64,000 bases of DNA, taken from contig NZ_MSQB01000001.1 of NCBI RefSeq assembly GCF_002149965.1, positions 224,129-288,128 on the forward strand. Reading direction: 5' to 3'. Positions 50,356-58,912 of the stretch are shown here, piece by piece. A program made the position numbers and the translations under genes. The notes beneath the pieces were generated by a model that saw only the letters and a list, made by a program, of their open reading frames with translations, was not told the DNA's origin and did no database searches. This DNA comes from Novosphingobium panipatense (lineage in GTDB: Bacteria > Pseudomonadota > Alphaproteobacteria > Sphingomonadales > Sphingomonadaceae). Position 1 is the first letter of the stretch, and the number at the start of each line of letters is the position of its first letter.

Positions 50356-52539
50356 ATGCTTAACGGCCAGAAACTAGCGGGCCACCGCGGGGTGATCGCG
50401 GTCGTCGGTCTTCTCGGACTGACGCTGGGCGGCTCTGCGGCATTGTTTCTTACCTCGCAGTCGATGGATCGGATTGCCGCCAATCGGCAGCAGCAGCAGG
50501 TCGAAAAGACGGTTTCGCGTACCCTGTCCGGGGCAGCTGCGCAGGCTTCGGCGATCAGCGCGCGTCTGGAGCCGGCTCGCCAGATCGCCACCCTAGGTCC
50601 CGACGAGGCCGGTGCCTGGCTGGACAACGAGCTGGGCCGCCCGACCGTATCGACGGAAACCAACAAGGCCGTCGCCATCGTGACGCGTTCGGGCGCGATC
50701 TACGGCTACACCAAGGGCGGACGTGCGGATGCCGACGATCTCGAACAGATGCAGGGCGCCGCAAATAGTCTTGTCGGTGCTCTGCGCGAAGAACGAGCCG
50801 CAGGTTCGAAAAAAGCCGATAGCGAGCCGAAGAGCAGGGCGGAAATCGCTGCTGTGCGCGGTGAGCCTGTCGTCGTTGCGGTATCACCGCTTCCGGCTTC
50901 GGGAGAGCCGCTCGCACTCGTCACCGTCACTTATCTCGATGACGCCCTGTTGAATCGCTGGGCCAGTACCTTGATGCTGGATGGCTTTACGGCGCTGAGT
51001 CCCCGTGCTGCCGTGCCGACCGGCATGCGCAGCGTCGGCCTTTCGGCTGCGGACGGCACCTCGCTGGGACGCCTTGCGTGGCATCCTGCAAAGCCCGGGG
51101 AAGCCATCCGCAAATATGTCATTCCCGCAACCCTGGCGATTGGTGCGGCGGTGCTTTGCCTGTTCCTGATGATTGCCCAGCGCGCCAGCAATCTTCGCGA
51201 CGAAGCGGAATCGAATTCGAAGCGGGCACGCTATCTGGAGCTTTTCGACCCGATCACCGACCTGGTGAACCGCGCGACGTTCATCCGGCAGCTCGACCAG
51301 ATCGCCGGTTCCCAGGCCTGCCAGTTGATCCTGCTCGATATCGACGATTTCAGTGCGATCAACGAGGAACTGGGGCACCGCGTCGGGGATGAGATCATTC
51401 GTGATTTCGGCAGGCAGCTTGTCAAGGAATTCCAGGGCTCCCAGTGCCTGGTTTCGCGTCTGGACGGAGATGAGTTCGCGGTTCTGGTGGTGGGCAGTTC
51501 CGACGTTTTCGAACTCGGCCCCCGTTCGACCGGGATCGTCGTCAGCCGCAGCGGCCGGGAGGGTGCGACACTGTCGGTGACGATCTCCGCCGGTATCACC
51601 GCCGCGCCCGAACATGGGCATACCGCCAGCGAACTAATGCGCCATGCGGATATCGCCTTGGGCGCCGCCAAGGCGGCGGGCACGGCGCGGCATGTGGTCT
51701 ACGATCCCGCCCTCGGAGAAGCTTTCAAGAGCCGCAAGGGCCTTGAGGCGCGGATGAAGAAGGCGATCGAGGACGAGGGGTTCGAGCTGTTCTACCAGCC
51801 GATCATCAACCTCGGCACGATGAAGCCCGCAGGGGTCGAAGCACTGCTCCGCCTGAAGCGCGGGGCCAAGGATACGCCGGCGGTGTTCGTGCCCGTCATC
51901 GAAAAGCTGGGCCTTATGCCCCAGCTTGGCGCCTGGATTATCCAGCAGGCTTTTCGCGACAGTCGGCGCTGGCCGGATCTGCGCACCTCGATCAACCTTT
52001 CGCCGCTCCAGCTGGAAAATCCGGCGCTGCTCGACCAGATCGACTTCAACCGTGCGCGTTTCGAGGTTGCGCCCAAGTCGATCGGCTTCGAGATTACCGA
52101 AGGCGTCCTGCTCAACAAGTCGCCGACGGTTCACGCCAACCTTCAGGGCCTGCGCGACCGGGGTTACATTCTGGCGCTGGATGATTTCGGGACCGGATAT
52201 TCGTCCCTGAGCTATCTTTCGGAGTTCGAAATCCACCGTCTGAAGCTGGATCAGAGCTTCGTGCGCGGGGGACGCCTGATCGAGAAGCGCAGCGCGACGC
52301 TGGTGCAGGGGGTGATCGACATCTGCCACAAGCTGAACATCGACGTGGTGGCTGAAGGTATCGAGGAAATTGCTGAAGCGGCCACCTTGCGCAAATGGGG
52401 ATGCGATTTCGCCCAAGGCTATCAGTTCGGGAAACCGGCACCGGCCAGGATCGCCGCGCAGAACCTTGTCACTCTCCAGAACAATGTTGCGGCCATCGTC
52501 GATTACCGCACGGGTGAGCCGGTTCTGGGCGCAGTATAA
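50356..52539 (+). CDS. Membrane GGDEF-EAL cyclic-di-GMP protein with CHASE-like sensor
   Basis: A 727-residue two-domain cyclic-di-GMP enzyme. Helices at about 13-33 and 254-274 enclose a periplasmic sensor of about 220 residues that resembles CHASE4 domains. The GGDEF domain (about 290-450) has DGDEF (370-374) instead of GGDEF, after RL; the metal-binding LLDIDDFSAINE is conserved. The EAL domain (about 465-715) has VEALLRL, DDFGTGYSSLSYL and LKLDQSFV, all consistent with an active phosphodiesterase. It may therefore mainly degrade cyclic-di-GMP, with the GGDEF part reduced or regulatory. Alone in its unit, near EPS genes whose output cyclic-di-GMP often controls. Confidence 0.92.
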   Translation: MLNGQKLAGHRGVIAVVGLLGLTLGGSAALFLTSQSMDRIAANRQQQQVEKTVSRTLSGAAAQASAISARLEPARQIATLGPDEAGAWLDNELGRPTVSTETNKAVAIVTRSGAIYGYTKGGRADADDLEQMQGAANSLVGALREERAAGSKKADSEPKSRAEIAAVRGEPVVVAVSPLPASGEPLALVTVTYLDDALLNRWASTLMLDGFTALSPRAAVPTGMRSVGLSAADGTSLGRLAWHPAKPGEAIRKYVIPATLAIGAAVLCLFLMIAQRASNLRDEAESNSKRARYLELFDPITDLVNRATFIRQLDQIAGSQACQLILLDIDDFSAINEELGHRVGDEIIRDFGRQLVKEFQGSQCLVSRLDGDEFAVLVVGSSDVFELGPRSTGIVVSRSGREGATLSVTISAGITAAPEHGHTASELMRHADIALGAAKAAGTARHVVYDPALGEAFKSRKGLEARMKKAIEDEGFELFYQPIINLGTMKPAGVEALLRLKRGAKDTPAVFVPVIEKLGLMPQLGAWIIQQAFRDSRRWPDLRTSINLSPLQLENPALLDQIDFNRARFEVAPKSIGFEITEGVLLNKSPTVHANLQGLRDRGYILALDDFGTGYSSLSYLSEFEIHRLKLDQSFVRGGRLIEKRSATLVQGVIDICHKLNIDVVAEGIEEIAEAATLRKWGCDFAQGYQFGKPAPARIAAQNLVTLQNNVAAIVDYRTGEPVLGAV

Positions 52540-52546
52540 AGGTCCA

Positions 52547-52573
52547 TCCCGGAGGAGTCCTACCCCTCCGGGA
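52547..52573. terminator. Hairpin between convergent GGDEF-EAL and GH3 genes
   Basis: TCCCGGAGG (52547-52555) pairs perfectly with CCTCCGGGA (52565-52573) around a 9-base loop. It fills most of the 45-bp gap between two convergent genes and probably ends both transcripts, although no T-run is present. Confidence 0.6.
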
Positions 52574-52584
52574 AACGTCAAGGC

Positions 52585-55050
52585 CTAGTCGCCGCAGGCA
52601 TTCATCGGGATGGAAACGTAGTCCAGCTTCACGTCGGAAATCGCGAGCGAAAGCGGTCCGGTTGCGGAAATCACCAGCGGCGCGGTGAGGGTATGCATGT
52701 CGGCGCCGCGACCGGCGAAGCATTGCAGCGGGATCGCGAAACGCGACCAGGTTCCCGGAGTGGCCTTGGCGAGCGTGGCCGTGAGGGGGACGCCAGTGAC
52801 CTTGCCGCCGCTTTCCACGCCAAGGGTCACCGGTCCCGTCGGCTGGCCGTCGATCCGATACTCGATCACCAGGCTGATTTCGCCGTTGCTTTCGCGGGAG
52901 AGGTCGATCGGTCGGGGCGCGACTATGGCGACGCGGCCGGTCGCATTACCGGTCCAGGTGAAGAGGCGGGCATCTTCCTGCGCGCGGCGGTCGATGCCGC
53001 TCTGCTTCACCAGTTCGGTATCGATCTGCCATCCCGGCGGGGTGCGGCCGGTGCCGTAGAATACGCCGGGCGTCGCCTCCGCCATGCCTGCGGGGCGCGC
53101 CTCGTCGAGCTTCGCGACTTTCCCGGGCTGGGCATAAGAAAGCCCGTAGCCGTACGGAAACAGTGGATCGTAGTTCGGATCGCGGCGGTTCAGCACATAT
53201 TGGTCGGGCCGTTTGGGCCATGAGAAGCCGAGCTTGCCCTTGAAGTCGTGATCGACCGTGCCATCCGGTTTGGAGAACAGCACGTCGGCTACCCCGCCGC
53301 CCTCGCTGCCAGGCAGGAATGCCGCGACGAAGGCGTCCGAGGCGTTCAGTTCGGCATTGACCCAGAGCGGACGGCCGGAGAGGAACACGGCGACCACCGG
53401 AATGCCCGCCGCTTTCAGGCGCTTCAGCATCGCCAGATCGGGCTTGTCGCCGGGACTGTATTCCAGATTGGGGATGTCGCCCTTGAACTCGGCATAAGGC
53501 GTTTCCCCGAAGACGACGATAGCGGCGTCGGGTTTCTTCGCGAATGTGCCGTCCGGTGCGTAAGTGGCGGTGCCTCCGGCGGCTTGCACCGTGTCTTCGA
53601 TGCCCTTCCAGATCGAGGTGGCATTGGGAAAGGCGGAGTTGGGCAGGTCGGCGCCCTGCCAGGTGATCGACCAGCCGCCCGCCTGCTGGCTCACGCTGTC
53701 GGCGGCCTTGCCCGCGACGAGAATCTCGGCGTTCGGCTTCAGCGGCAACACGCCTTCGTTCTTCAGGAGCACCAGCGATTCCCGTACGGCCTGCCGGGCG
53801 ATCACCTTGCTGGCGGGGCTGGAAATCAGCTCGAACTTGCCCGCCACCGCGCGGCTCGACGGGCGGCCTCGGTCGAACGTGCCGGCGCGGACTTTCACGC
53901 GCAGGATGCGGCGCACGGCATCGTCGAGACGGGCCATCGGAATCGTGCCGTCCTTCACCTCGCGCAGGGTGTTTTCGTAGAGCTGCTTCCAGCCCGGCCC
54001 CGAATACATGAACATGTCGAGCCCGGCGTTGATCGCCTGCGGGCAGTCCTCGTTGGTGCAGCCCTTGACCTGGCCGTGGCTGTTCCAGTCGCCGACCACG
54101 AATCCGTCGAAGCCCATGCGCTCCTTCAATACCCCGGTCAGCAGCGATTTGTTACCGCTCATCTTCTCGCCGTTCCAGCTGGAGAAGCTGGCCATGACCG
54201 ATTGGGTGCCGGCCTCGATGGCAGCGGGGTAGCCGCCGAGATGGACATCGCGCAGAACCTGTTCCGAAACCTGCGTGTCGCCCTGGTCGCGCCCGCCGGT
54301 GCCGCCGTCGCCCAGGAAGTGCTTGGTGGTGGCGATCAGGTGATCGGGGGCGAGGAACGTCTTCGTGCCGACTTTGCCCTGCACGCCTTCGATCATGGCC
54401 CCGGCATAGTCGGCGGCGATTTCCGGCTCCTCGCCGTAGCTTTCGTAAGTGCGGCCCCAGCGATCGTCCTGGACCACGGCCAGAGTCGGCGCGAATGTCC
54501 AGTCGAGTCCTGCGGCGGCGGTTTCCAGCGCGGTCACTTCGCCGATCTTGCGAATGAGATCCCGGTCGCGCGCGGCGCCCAGGCCGATGTTGTGGGGAAA
54601 GAGCGTGGCACCCACGATGTTGTTGTTGCCATGGACCGAGTCCGTGCCCCAGATGATCGGGATCTTCGGGCGACCGTCGCTGCGGGTCATCCAGGCGTCG
54701 TAGAACGCGTCCGCAAGCTTCAGCCACTTGGCGGGCGGGGCATATTCGTCGTCATAGGGGCCGCTGTTGCCGCCGTTGAGGACAGAGCCGATCTTGTAAG
54801 TCAGCACGTCGGCGGGCTTGATCGAGCCGATGTCCACCTGGATCAGCTGGCCGACCTTGTCCTCCACGGACATTGCCCGCATCAGGCTGTCCACCCGCTG
54901 CTCGACTTTCGGATCGCGCTGTGGCTGGGCGTTAACCTTGGGCCAGATCGCGGGATTGGCGACCGGGGAGGGCGCTGCCGATTGCGCCCCGGCCGTACCG
55001 GCGAGCGCCAGCGCAAGGATGGTCAGGGAAGCGGACGGGAAGGGGCGCAT
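52585..55050 (-). CDS. Secreted GH3 beta-glucosidase / exo-glucanase
   Basis: About 821 residues from the ATG at 55050 at the head of a signal peptide (LTILALALAGTAGAQ). The GH3 TIM barrel shows the substrate-binding IIWGTDSVHGNNN, IATTKHFLGDGGT (conserved KH) and the nucleophile D321 in GFDGFVVGDWNSHG. The second alpha/beta sandwich domain follows, and a C-terminal beta domain of about 150 residues after residue 650 resembles the extra domain of ExoP-type exo-1,3/1,4-beta-glucanases. It would cut beta-glucan oligomers in the periplasm. It is the last gene of the TBDR-halogenase-GH3-GH3 operon, 31 bp after the other GH3 gene. Confidence 0.92.
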   Translation of the reverse strand: MRPFPSASLTILALALAGTAGAQSAAPSPVANPAIWPKVNAQPQRDPKVEQRVDSLMRAMSVEDKVGQLIQVDIGSIKPADVLTYKIGSVLNGGNSGPYDDEYAPPAKWLKLADAFYDAWMTRSDGRPKIPIIWGTDSVHGNNNIVGATLFPHNIGLGAARDRDLIRKIGEVTALETAAAGLDWTFAPTLAVVQDDRWGRTYESYGEEPEIAADYAGAMIEGVQGKVGTKTFLAPDHLIATTKHFLGDGGTGGRDQGDTQVSEQVLRDVHLGGYPAAIEAGTQSVMASFSSWNGEKMSGNKSLLTGVLKERMGFDGFVVGDWNSHGQVKGCTNEDCPQAINAGLDMFMYSGPGWKQLYENTLREVKDGTIPMARLDDAVRRILRVKVRAGTFDRGRPSSRAVAGKFELISSPASKVIARQAVRESLVLLKNEGVLPLKPNAEILVAGKAADSVSQQAGGWSITWQGADLPNSAFPNATSIWKGIEDTVQAAGGTATYAPDGTFAKKPDAAIVVFGETPYAEFKGDIPNLEYSPGDKPDLAMLKRLKAAGIPVVAVFLSGRPLWVNAELNASDAFVAAFLPGSEGGGVADVLFSKPDGTVDHDFKGKLGFSWPKRPDQYVLNRRDPNYDPLFPYGYGLSYAQPGKVAKLDEARPAGMAEATPGVFYGTGRTPPGWQIDTELVKQSGIDRRAQEDARLFTWTGNATGRVAIVAPRPIDLSRESNGEISLVIEYRIDGQPTGPVTLGVESGGKVTGVPLTATLAKATPGTWSRFAIPLQCFAGRGADMHTLTAPLVISATGPLSLAISDVKLDYVSIPMNACGD

Positions 55051-55081
55051 CGGTGGGTCTCCTGTGGAGCGCAAGTGGCGG

Positions 55082-57343
55082 TCAGGGCTTTGCGGTCATC
55101 CGGTCGAGCCGGGCGGAGCCTTCCAGTGCGGCGTCACCGGCGAAATGGCCGACGCGCAGCGGATAGGCGCCGGCATCGACGATCCAGCCCGGCACTGTGT
55201 TGTCGAAGCGGGCGATGACGCGCGGATCGACGGTGAGCGCGACATGGCGAGTCTCACCGGGGTGGAGCCGGACTTTCTCGAACCCGGCGAGGCGATAGGC
55301 CTTGGTGCCTGCCGCGCTCTTCGCCTCGACATAGAGCTGGGGCACATCGGCGCCCGCGCGCTTGCCGCTGTTGGTGACGTCGAACTCGACGGTCAGCCTG
55401 GCGCCGTCCGAAACCTTGAGGTTGGCATAGCGGAAGCTGGTATAGGTGAGGCCGTAGCCAAAGGGGAACAGCGGCTTTTGGTTCCGAGCGGCGTACCAGC
55501 GATAGCCGACGTCGGCTCCCTCCGGGTATTCCACAGTGAAGGGGGCGACGCCGCCGCTCATGCCGTAGACGGTCTTGTCGCCTGCATCCCGGCGCGTCTC
55601 GGCGGCGTGGAGTTCGGCAAGGCCGAGCGGCTCGGGGCGCGGCGCCTGCTTGACGGCGACGGGGAAAGTGATCGGCAGGCGGCCCGAGGGATCGACATCG
55701 CCGAACAGGATATTGGCAATCGCCTCGCCGCCGCGCTGGCCGGGATACCAGGCTTGCAGGATCGCGGGCACGCGGCTCACCCAAGGCATCAGCACCGGCC
55801 CGCCAGCCTCGACGACGACCAGGGTTTTCTTGTTGGCGCCCGCGACGGCATCGATCAGCGCGTCCTGGTTTTCGGGCAGGGCCATGCTTTCGGGATCCTG
55901 CGCTTCGGTGCGCCAGGCCCAGGCGAAGACCACGGCCATGTCGGCGCCCTTTGCGGCCGCGGCGGCGGCCTTGGGATCGCTGCCGTCCACGTACGTCACG
56001 CTGGCACCCGGTGCGAGGGCCTGGATCGCCTTGAGAGGCGAGGAAGCATGCCACGTGATCCGCGCGAAGGAGGCAGCGGCGCCCTTGGTCAGTGGAATTT
56101 CGACCGGCGCGCCGCCGACCGAACGGACCTGCGACGAGCCGCCGCCGGAAAGCACGCCCACGTCGGCATGCGCGCCGATTAGCACGATCTTCTTCGCGCT
56201 CTTGGCCAGCGGCAGCAGGTTGCCTTCGTTCTTGAGCAGGACGATGCCTTCTTCCGCCGCACGCTGGGCGACTTCGGCGTGCCTGGCATAGTCGATCGGC
56301 TGCGCGCTTTCGGGGACGGGGTTGTCCATGAGGCCGCTATCGATCACGCCGAAGAGGATGCGGCGGACCATGTCGTCGAGCCGGGACATCGGTATGCGCC
56401 CGGCCTTGACGGCTTCTGCGAACTTCGTGTCGAAGAACATCCGGTCATCCAGTTCCTGCCCGGAATCCTGGTCGAGACCGTTGATGGCGGCCTTCTCGGT
56501 CGAGTGGACCGCGCCCCAGTCGGACATGACCCACCCCTTGTAGGCCCAGTCCTGCTTCAGGACCTTGTTCAGCAGCCAGTCGTTCTCGCAGGCGTAGTCG
56601 CCGTTGACCTTGTTGTAGGCGCACATGACGGAAGCGGGCTGGCCTGCCTCGATGCCGAGCTGGAAGGCAAGCAGGTCGCTCTCGCGCAGCTGTGCCGTGC
56701 CGATCCTGGCATCGAGCACGGTGCGGCCGGTTTCCTGGGAATTGAGCGCGAAATGCTTGATGGTGGAGACGATGTGGTTGCTCTGCACGCCCTTGATGTG
56801 CTCGCCGACCATGACACCGGCCAGCAGCGGGTCTTCGCCGAGATATTCGAAATTGCGCCCGTTCCAGGGATCGCGGGTAAGGTTGACGCCGCCCGCGAGC
56901 AGCACGTTGAACGTCTTGGCGCGCGCTTCGGCGCCGATCATCGCGCCGCCTTCGAAGGCGAGCCTGGGGTTGAAGGTGGCGGCGGTGGCGATGCTGGCGG
57001 GAAGCGCGGTGGCGACGTCGCCCTTGCGCTGCTCGATCTGGTTGGCGACGCCGAGGCTGGCGTCGCTCTCGCGCAAGGTGGGGATGCCGAGGCGCGGGAT
57101 GCCGGGGATGTGCCCTGCCGAGGGGATCATCGCGATCGGCGGCACCGGCTTGGCCAGCGGAGGGAAGTAGCCGTGGACGAACTGGAGCTTCTCTTCCAGC
57201 GTCATGGCCTTGACCAGTGCATCCGCGCGCGCCTCTGCCGACTGGCTTGCCTGGGTCTTGGCAGTCTGCTGCGCCAGGACAGGCGCGGTCATGCTGCTGC
57301 CGAGCGTCAGCGCGGCAAGCAGGGCGGCAATTTTCTTCGTCAT
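55082..57343 (-). CDS. Secreted GH3 beta-glucosidase with fibronectin III-like domain
   Basis: About 753 residues from the ATG at 57343, which begins a signal peptide (IAALLAALTLGSSMTAPVLAQ) and overlaps the stop of the upstream halogenase-like gene by 4 bp (ATGA). The barrel holds GVNLTRDPWNGRNFEYLGEDP, IKHFALNSQE and nucleophile D275 in GWVMSDWGAVHS. The sandwich domain has IGAHADVGVLSGGGSSQV, and the C-terminal fibronectin III-like module includes YTSFRYANLKVSDG and PGETRHVALTVD. This is a typical beta-glucosidase architecture. The pairing with a second, ExoP-like GH3 suggests stepwise beta-glucan saccharification. Confidence 0.93.
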   Translation of the reverse strand: MTKKIAALLAALTLGSSMTAPVLAQQTAKTQASQSAEARADALVKAMTLEEKLQFVHGYFPPLAKPVPPIAMIPSAGHIPGIPRLGIPTLRESDASLGVANQIEQRKGDVATALPASIATAATFNPRLAFEGGAMIGAEARAKTFNVLLAGGVNLTRDPWNGRNFEYLGEDPLLAGVMVGEHIKGVQSNHIVSTIKHFALNSQETGRTVLDARIGTAQLRESDLLAFQLGIEAGQPASVMCAYNKVNGDYACENDWLLNKVLKQDWAYKGWVMSDWGAVHSTEKAAINGLDQDSGQELDDRMFFDTKFAEAVKAGRIPMSRLDDMVRRILFGVIDSGLMDNPVPESAQPIDYARHAEVAQRAAEEGIVLLKNEGNLLPLAKSAKKIVLIGAHADVGVLSGGGSSQVRSVGGAPVEIPLTKGAAASFARITWHASSPLKAIQALAPGASVTYVDGSDPKAAAAAAKGADMAVVFAWAWRTEAQDPESMALPENQDALIDAVAGANKKTLVVVEAGGPVLMPWVSRVPAILQAWYPGQRGGEAIANILFGDVDPSGRLPITFPVAVKQAPRPEPLGLAELHAAETRRDAGDKTVYGMSGGVAPFTVEYPEGADVGYRWYAARNQKPLFPFGYGLTYTSFRYANLKVSDGARLTVEFDVTNSGKRAGADVPQLYVEAKSAAGTKAYRLAGFEKVRLHPGETRHVALTVDPRVIARFDNTVPGWIVDAGAYPLRVGHFAGDAALEGSARLDRMTAKP

Positions 57344-58893
57344 CTGGAAACCTTGTCGAGCGGGGGGGCGAAACGGGCGTGATAGTGATCGAGCAGCGCG
57401 CGGTGGTCGGGCAGGGCGCCGCGCGCACCGGCATGGGCGGCGCGGACGCGGGCGAAGACATCGCGGGCTTCCTGCGCGCCGGGATAGCGCTGGATTCCCG
57501 CGGCCAGTCGGGTTTCGAAACCCATGCCATAGAGGATGTAGTGGTAGCTGGGCGGCAGGAACGTCTCCAGATCGACCACGAAGTCGAACCGCGAGGGCGG
57601 GCGGTGGCGCCACTGGGCCAGCATGTCCTGCAAGGCTTCGGGTATCGAGGCCGGATCGGTATTGTCGCGCCAATAGGCGGTGTCGGTGCGGCGGGTGATG
57701 CAGTAGTGGAGCTTGAGGAAGTGGACGATGCGTTCGAAGCGCGCGGCCATAAGCCGGTTGAAGCTGCGCGCGGCGGCTTGGCGGGCGCTGCGCTCGCCGG
57801 GTACGAGGAACTCCCCGATCATCTTGAGTGCGGCTTCGATCAGCATGATGCCGGTCGATTCCAGCGGCTCGAAGAACCCGGCGGAAAGGCCCACCGCGAC
57901 GCAGTTGCCGATCCACTGGGTCTGGCGGTAGCCGGTTTCGAAACGCAGCTGGCGCGGGGTCAGGCTGCCGCCTTCATCGCCCAGATAGCGGCGCAGGGTC
58001 GCTTCCGCCTCGTCGTCCGAGCAATGGCTGCTGGAATAGACATAGCCCACGCCGCGGCGCTCGGTGAGGCCGATGTCCCAGGTCCAGCCTGCGTCATGCG
58101 CGGTTGCCAGCGTATAGGGGCGAACCGGGGCGCCGGGCCGAGCGTAAGGGACCTGCATGGCCAGGGCGCGGTCGTTGAACAGGCTTTCCGAGCAGGAGGT
58201 GAAGTCTGCGCCCAGAGTCTGGCCGATCAACAGGGCGCGGAAGCCCGAGCAATCCAGGAAGAAATCGCCCTCCACGCGGCGACCGTCCGCCAGCACGAGT
58301 GCGGCAATATCGCCGTCCTCGGCCTGTTCGACTTGCGCGACCAGGCCTTCGATCCGCGTTACCCCGGCAGCGACCGAGATGTCGCGCAGATAGTCCGCAA
58401 AGCGGGCCGCGTCGAAGTGATAGGCATAGTTCATCGGGCCGGAGAAATCGGGGTCTTCCACCCGTTTCGGCGCGCGCCCTGCGCGGATGACCTGTTCCTG
58501 CACGGTGACCGCGTCGGCCCAGGGCAGGCGTGCCGCGCTGTCCTCAGCGATCCAGTGCGGCAGGAGCGCTTCGTCCTCGCCGCCGATGGGCAGGTTGAAG
58601 GGGTGGAAATAGCTGTCGCTGCCGGTGGCCCAGCCGTTGAACAGCACGCCTTGCTTGAAGGTGGCGTCGGCCCGGACCAGAAATTCCGCCTCGCTGATCC
58701 CGAGGCCCGCCAGCGTGGTGCGGATCGTCGGAAACGTTCCTTCCCCCACGCCGATGATGCCGATCTCGCTGGATTCGACCAGCGAGATGTCGCGCATCTT
58801 CAGCGTGCGGGAAAGGTAGGCGGCGGCCAGCCATCCGGCCGTGCCGCCGCCCAGGATGACGACGCGACCGGAGGAGGGGTAGTCGGTCGTCAT
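57340..58893 (-). CDS. Flavin-dependent halogenase-like protein
   Basis: About 517 residues from the ATG at 58893. The N-terminal FAD site reads VVILGGGTAGWLAAAYL (GxGxxG type), and the conserved catalytic lysine of tryptophan halogenases fits K80 in DATFKQGVLFNGW. The family's second motif, normally WxWxIP, appears as WTWDIGL with glycine for proline. No signal peptide. The gene sits between the TBDR and GH3 genes (19 bp after the TBDR stop, 4-bp overlap with GH3). Related halogenase-like genes beside TBDRs are known in Xanthomonas and Caulobacterales, with unclear natural substrates. Flavin binding is well supported; halogenation is only inferred. Confidence 0.85.
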   Translation of the reverse strand: MTTDYPSSGRVVILGGGTAGWLAAAYLSRTLKMRDISLVESSEIGIIGVGEGTFPTIRTTLAGLGISEAEFLVRADATFKQGVLFNGWATGSDSYFHPFNLPIGGEDEALLPHWIAEDSAARLPWADAVTVQEQVIRAGRAPKRVEDPDFSGPMNYAYHFDAARFADYLRDISVAAGVTRIEGLVAQVEQAEDGDIAALVLADGRRVEGDFFLDCSGFRALLIGQTLGADFTSCSESLFNDRALAMQVPYARPGAPVRPYTLATAHDAGWTWDIGLTERRGVGYVYSSSHCSDDEAEATLRRYLGDEGGSLTPRQLRFETGYRQTQWIGNCVAVGLSAGFFEPLESTGIMLIEAALKMIGEFLVPGERSARQAAARSFNRLMAARFERIVHFLKLHYCITRRTDTAYWRDNTDPASIPEALQDMLAQWRHRPPSRFDFVVDLETFLPPSYHYILYGMGFETRLAAGIQRYPGAQEARDVFARVRAAHAGARGALPDHRALLDHYHARFAPPLDKVSR

Positions 58894-58912
58894 GTTCTTT
58901 CCTTTCAGCCGG

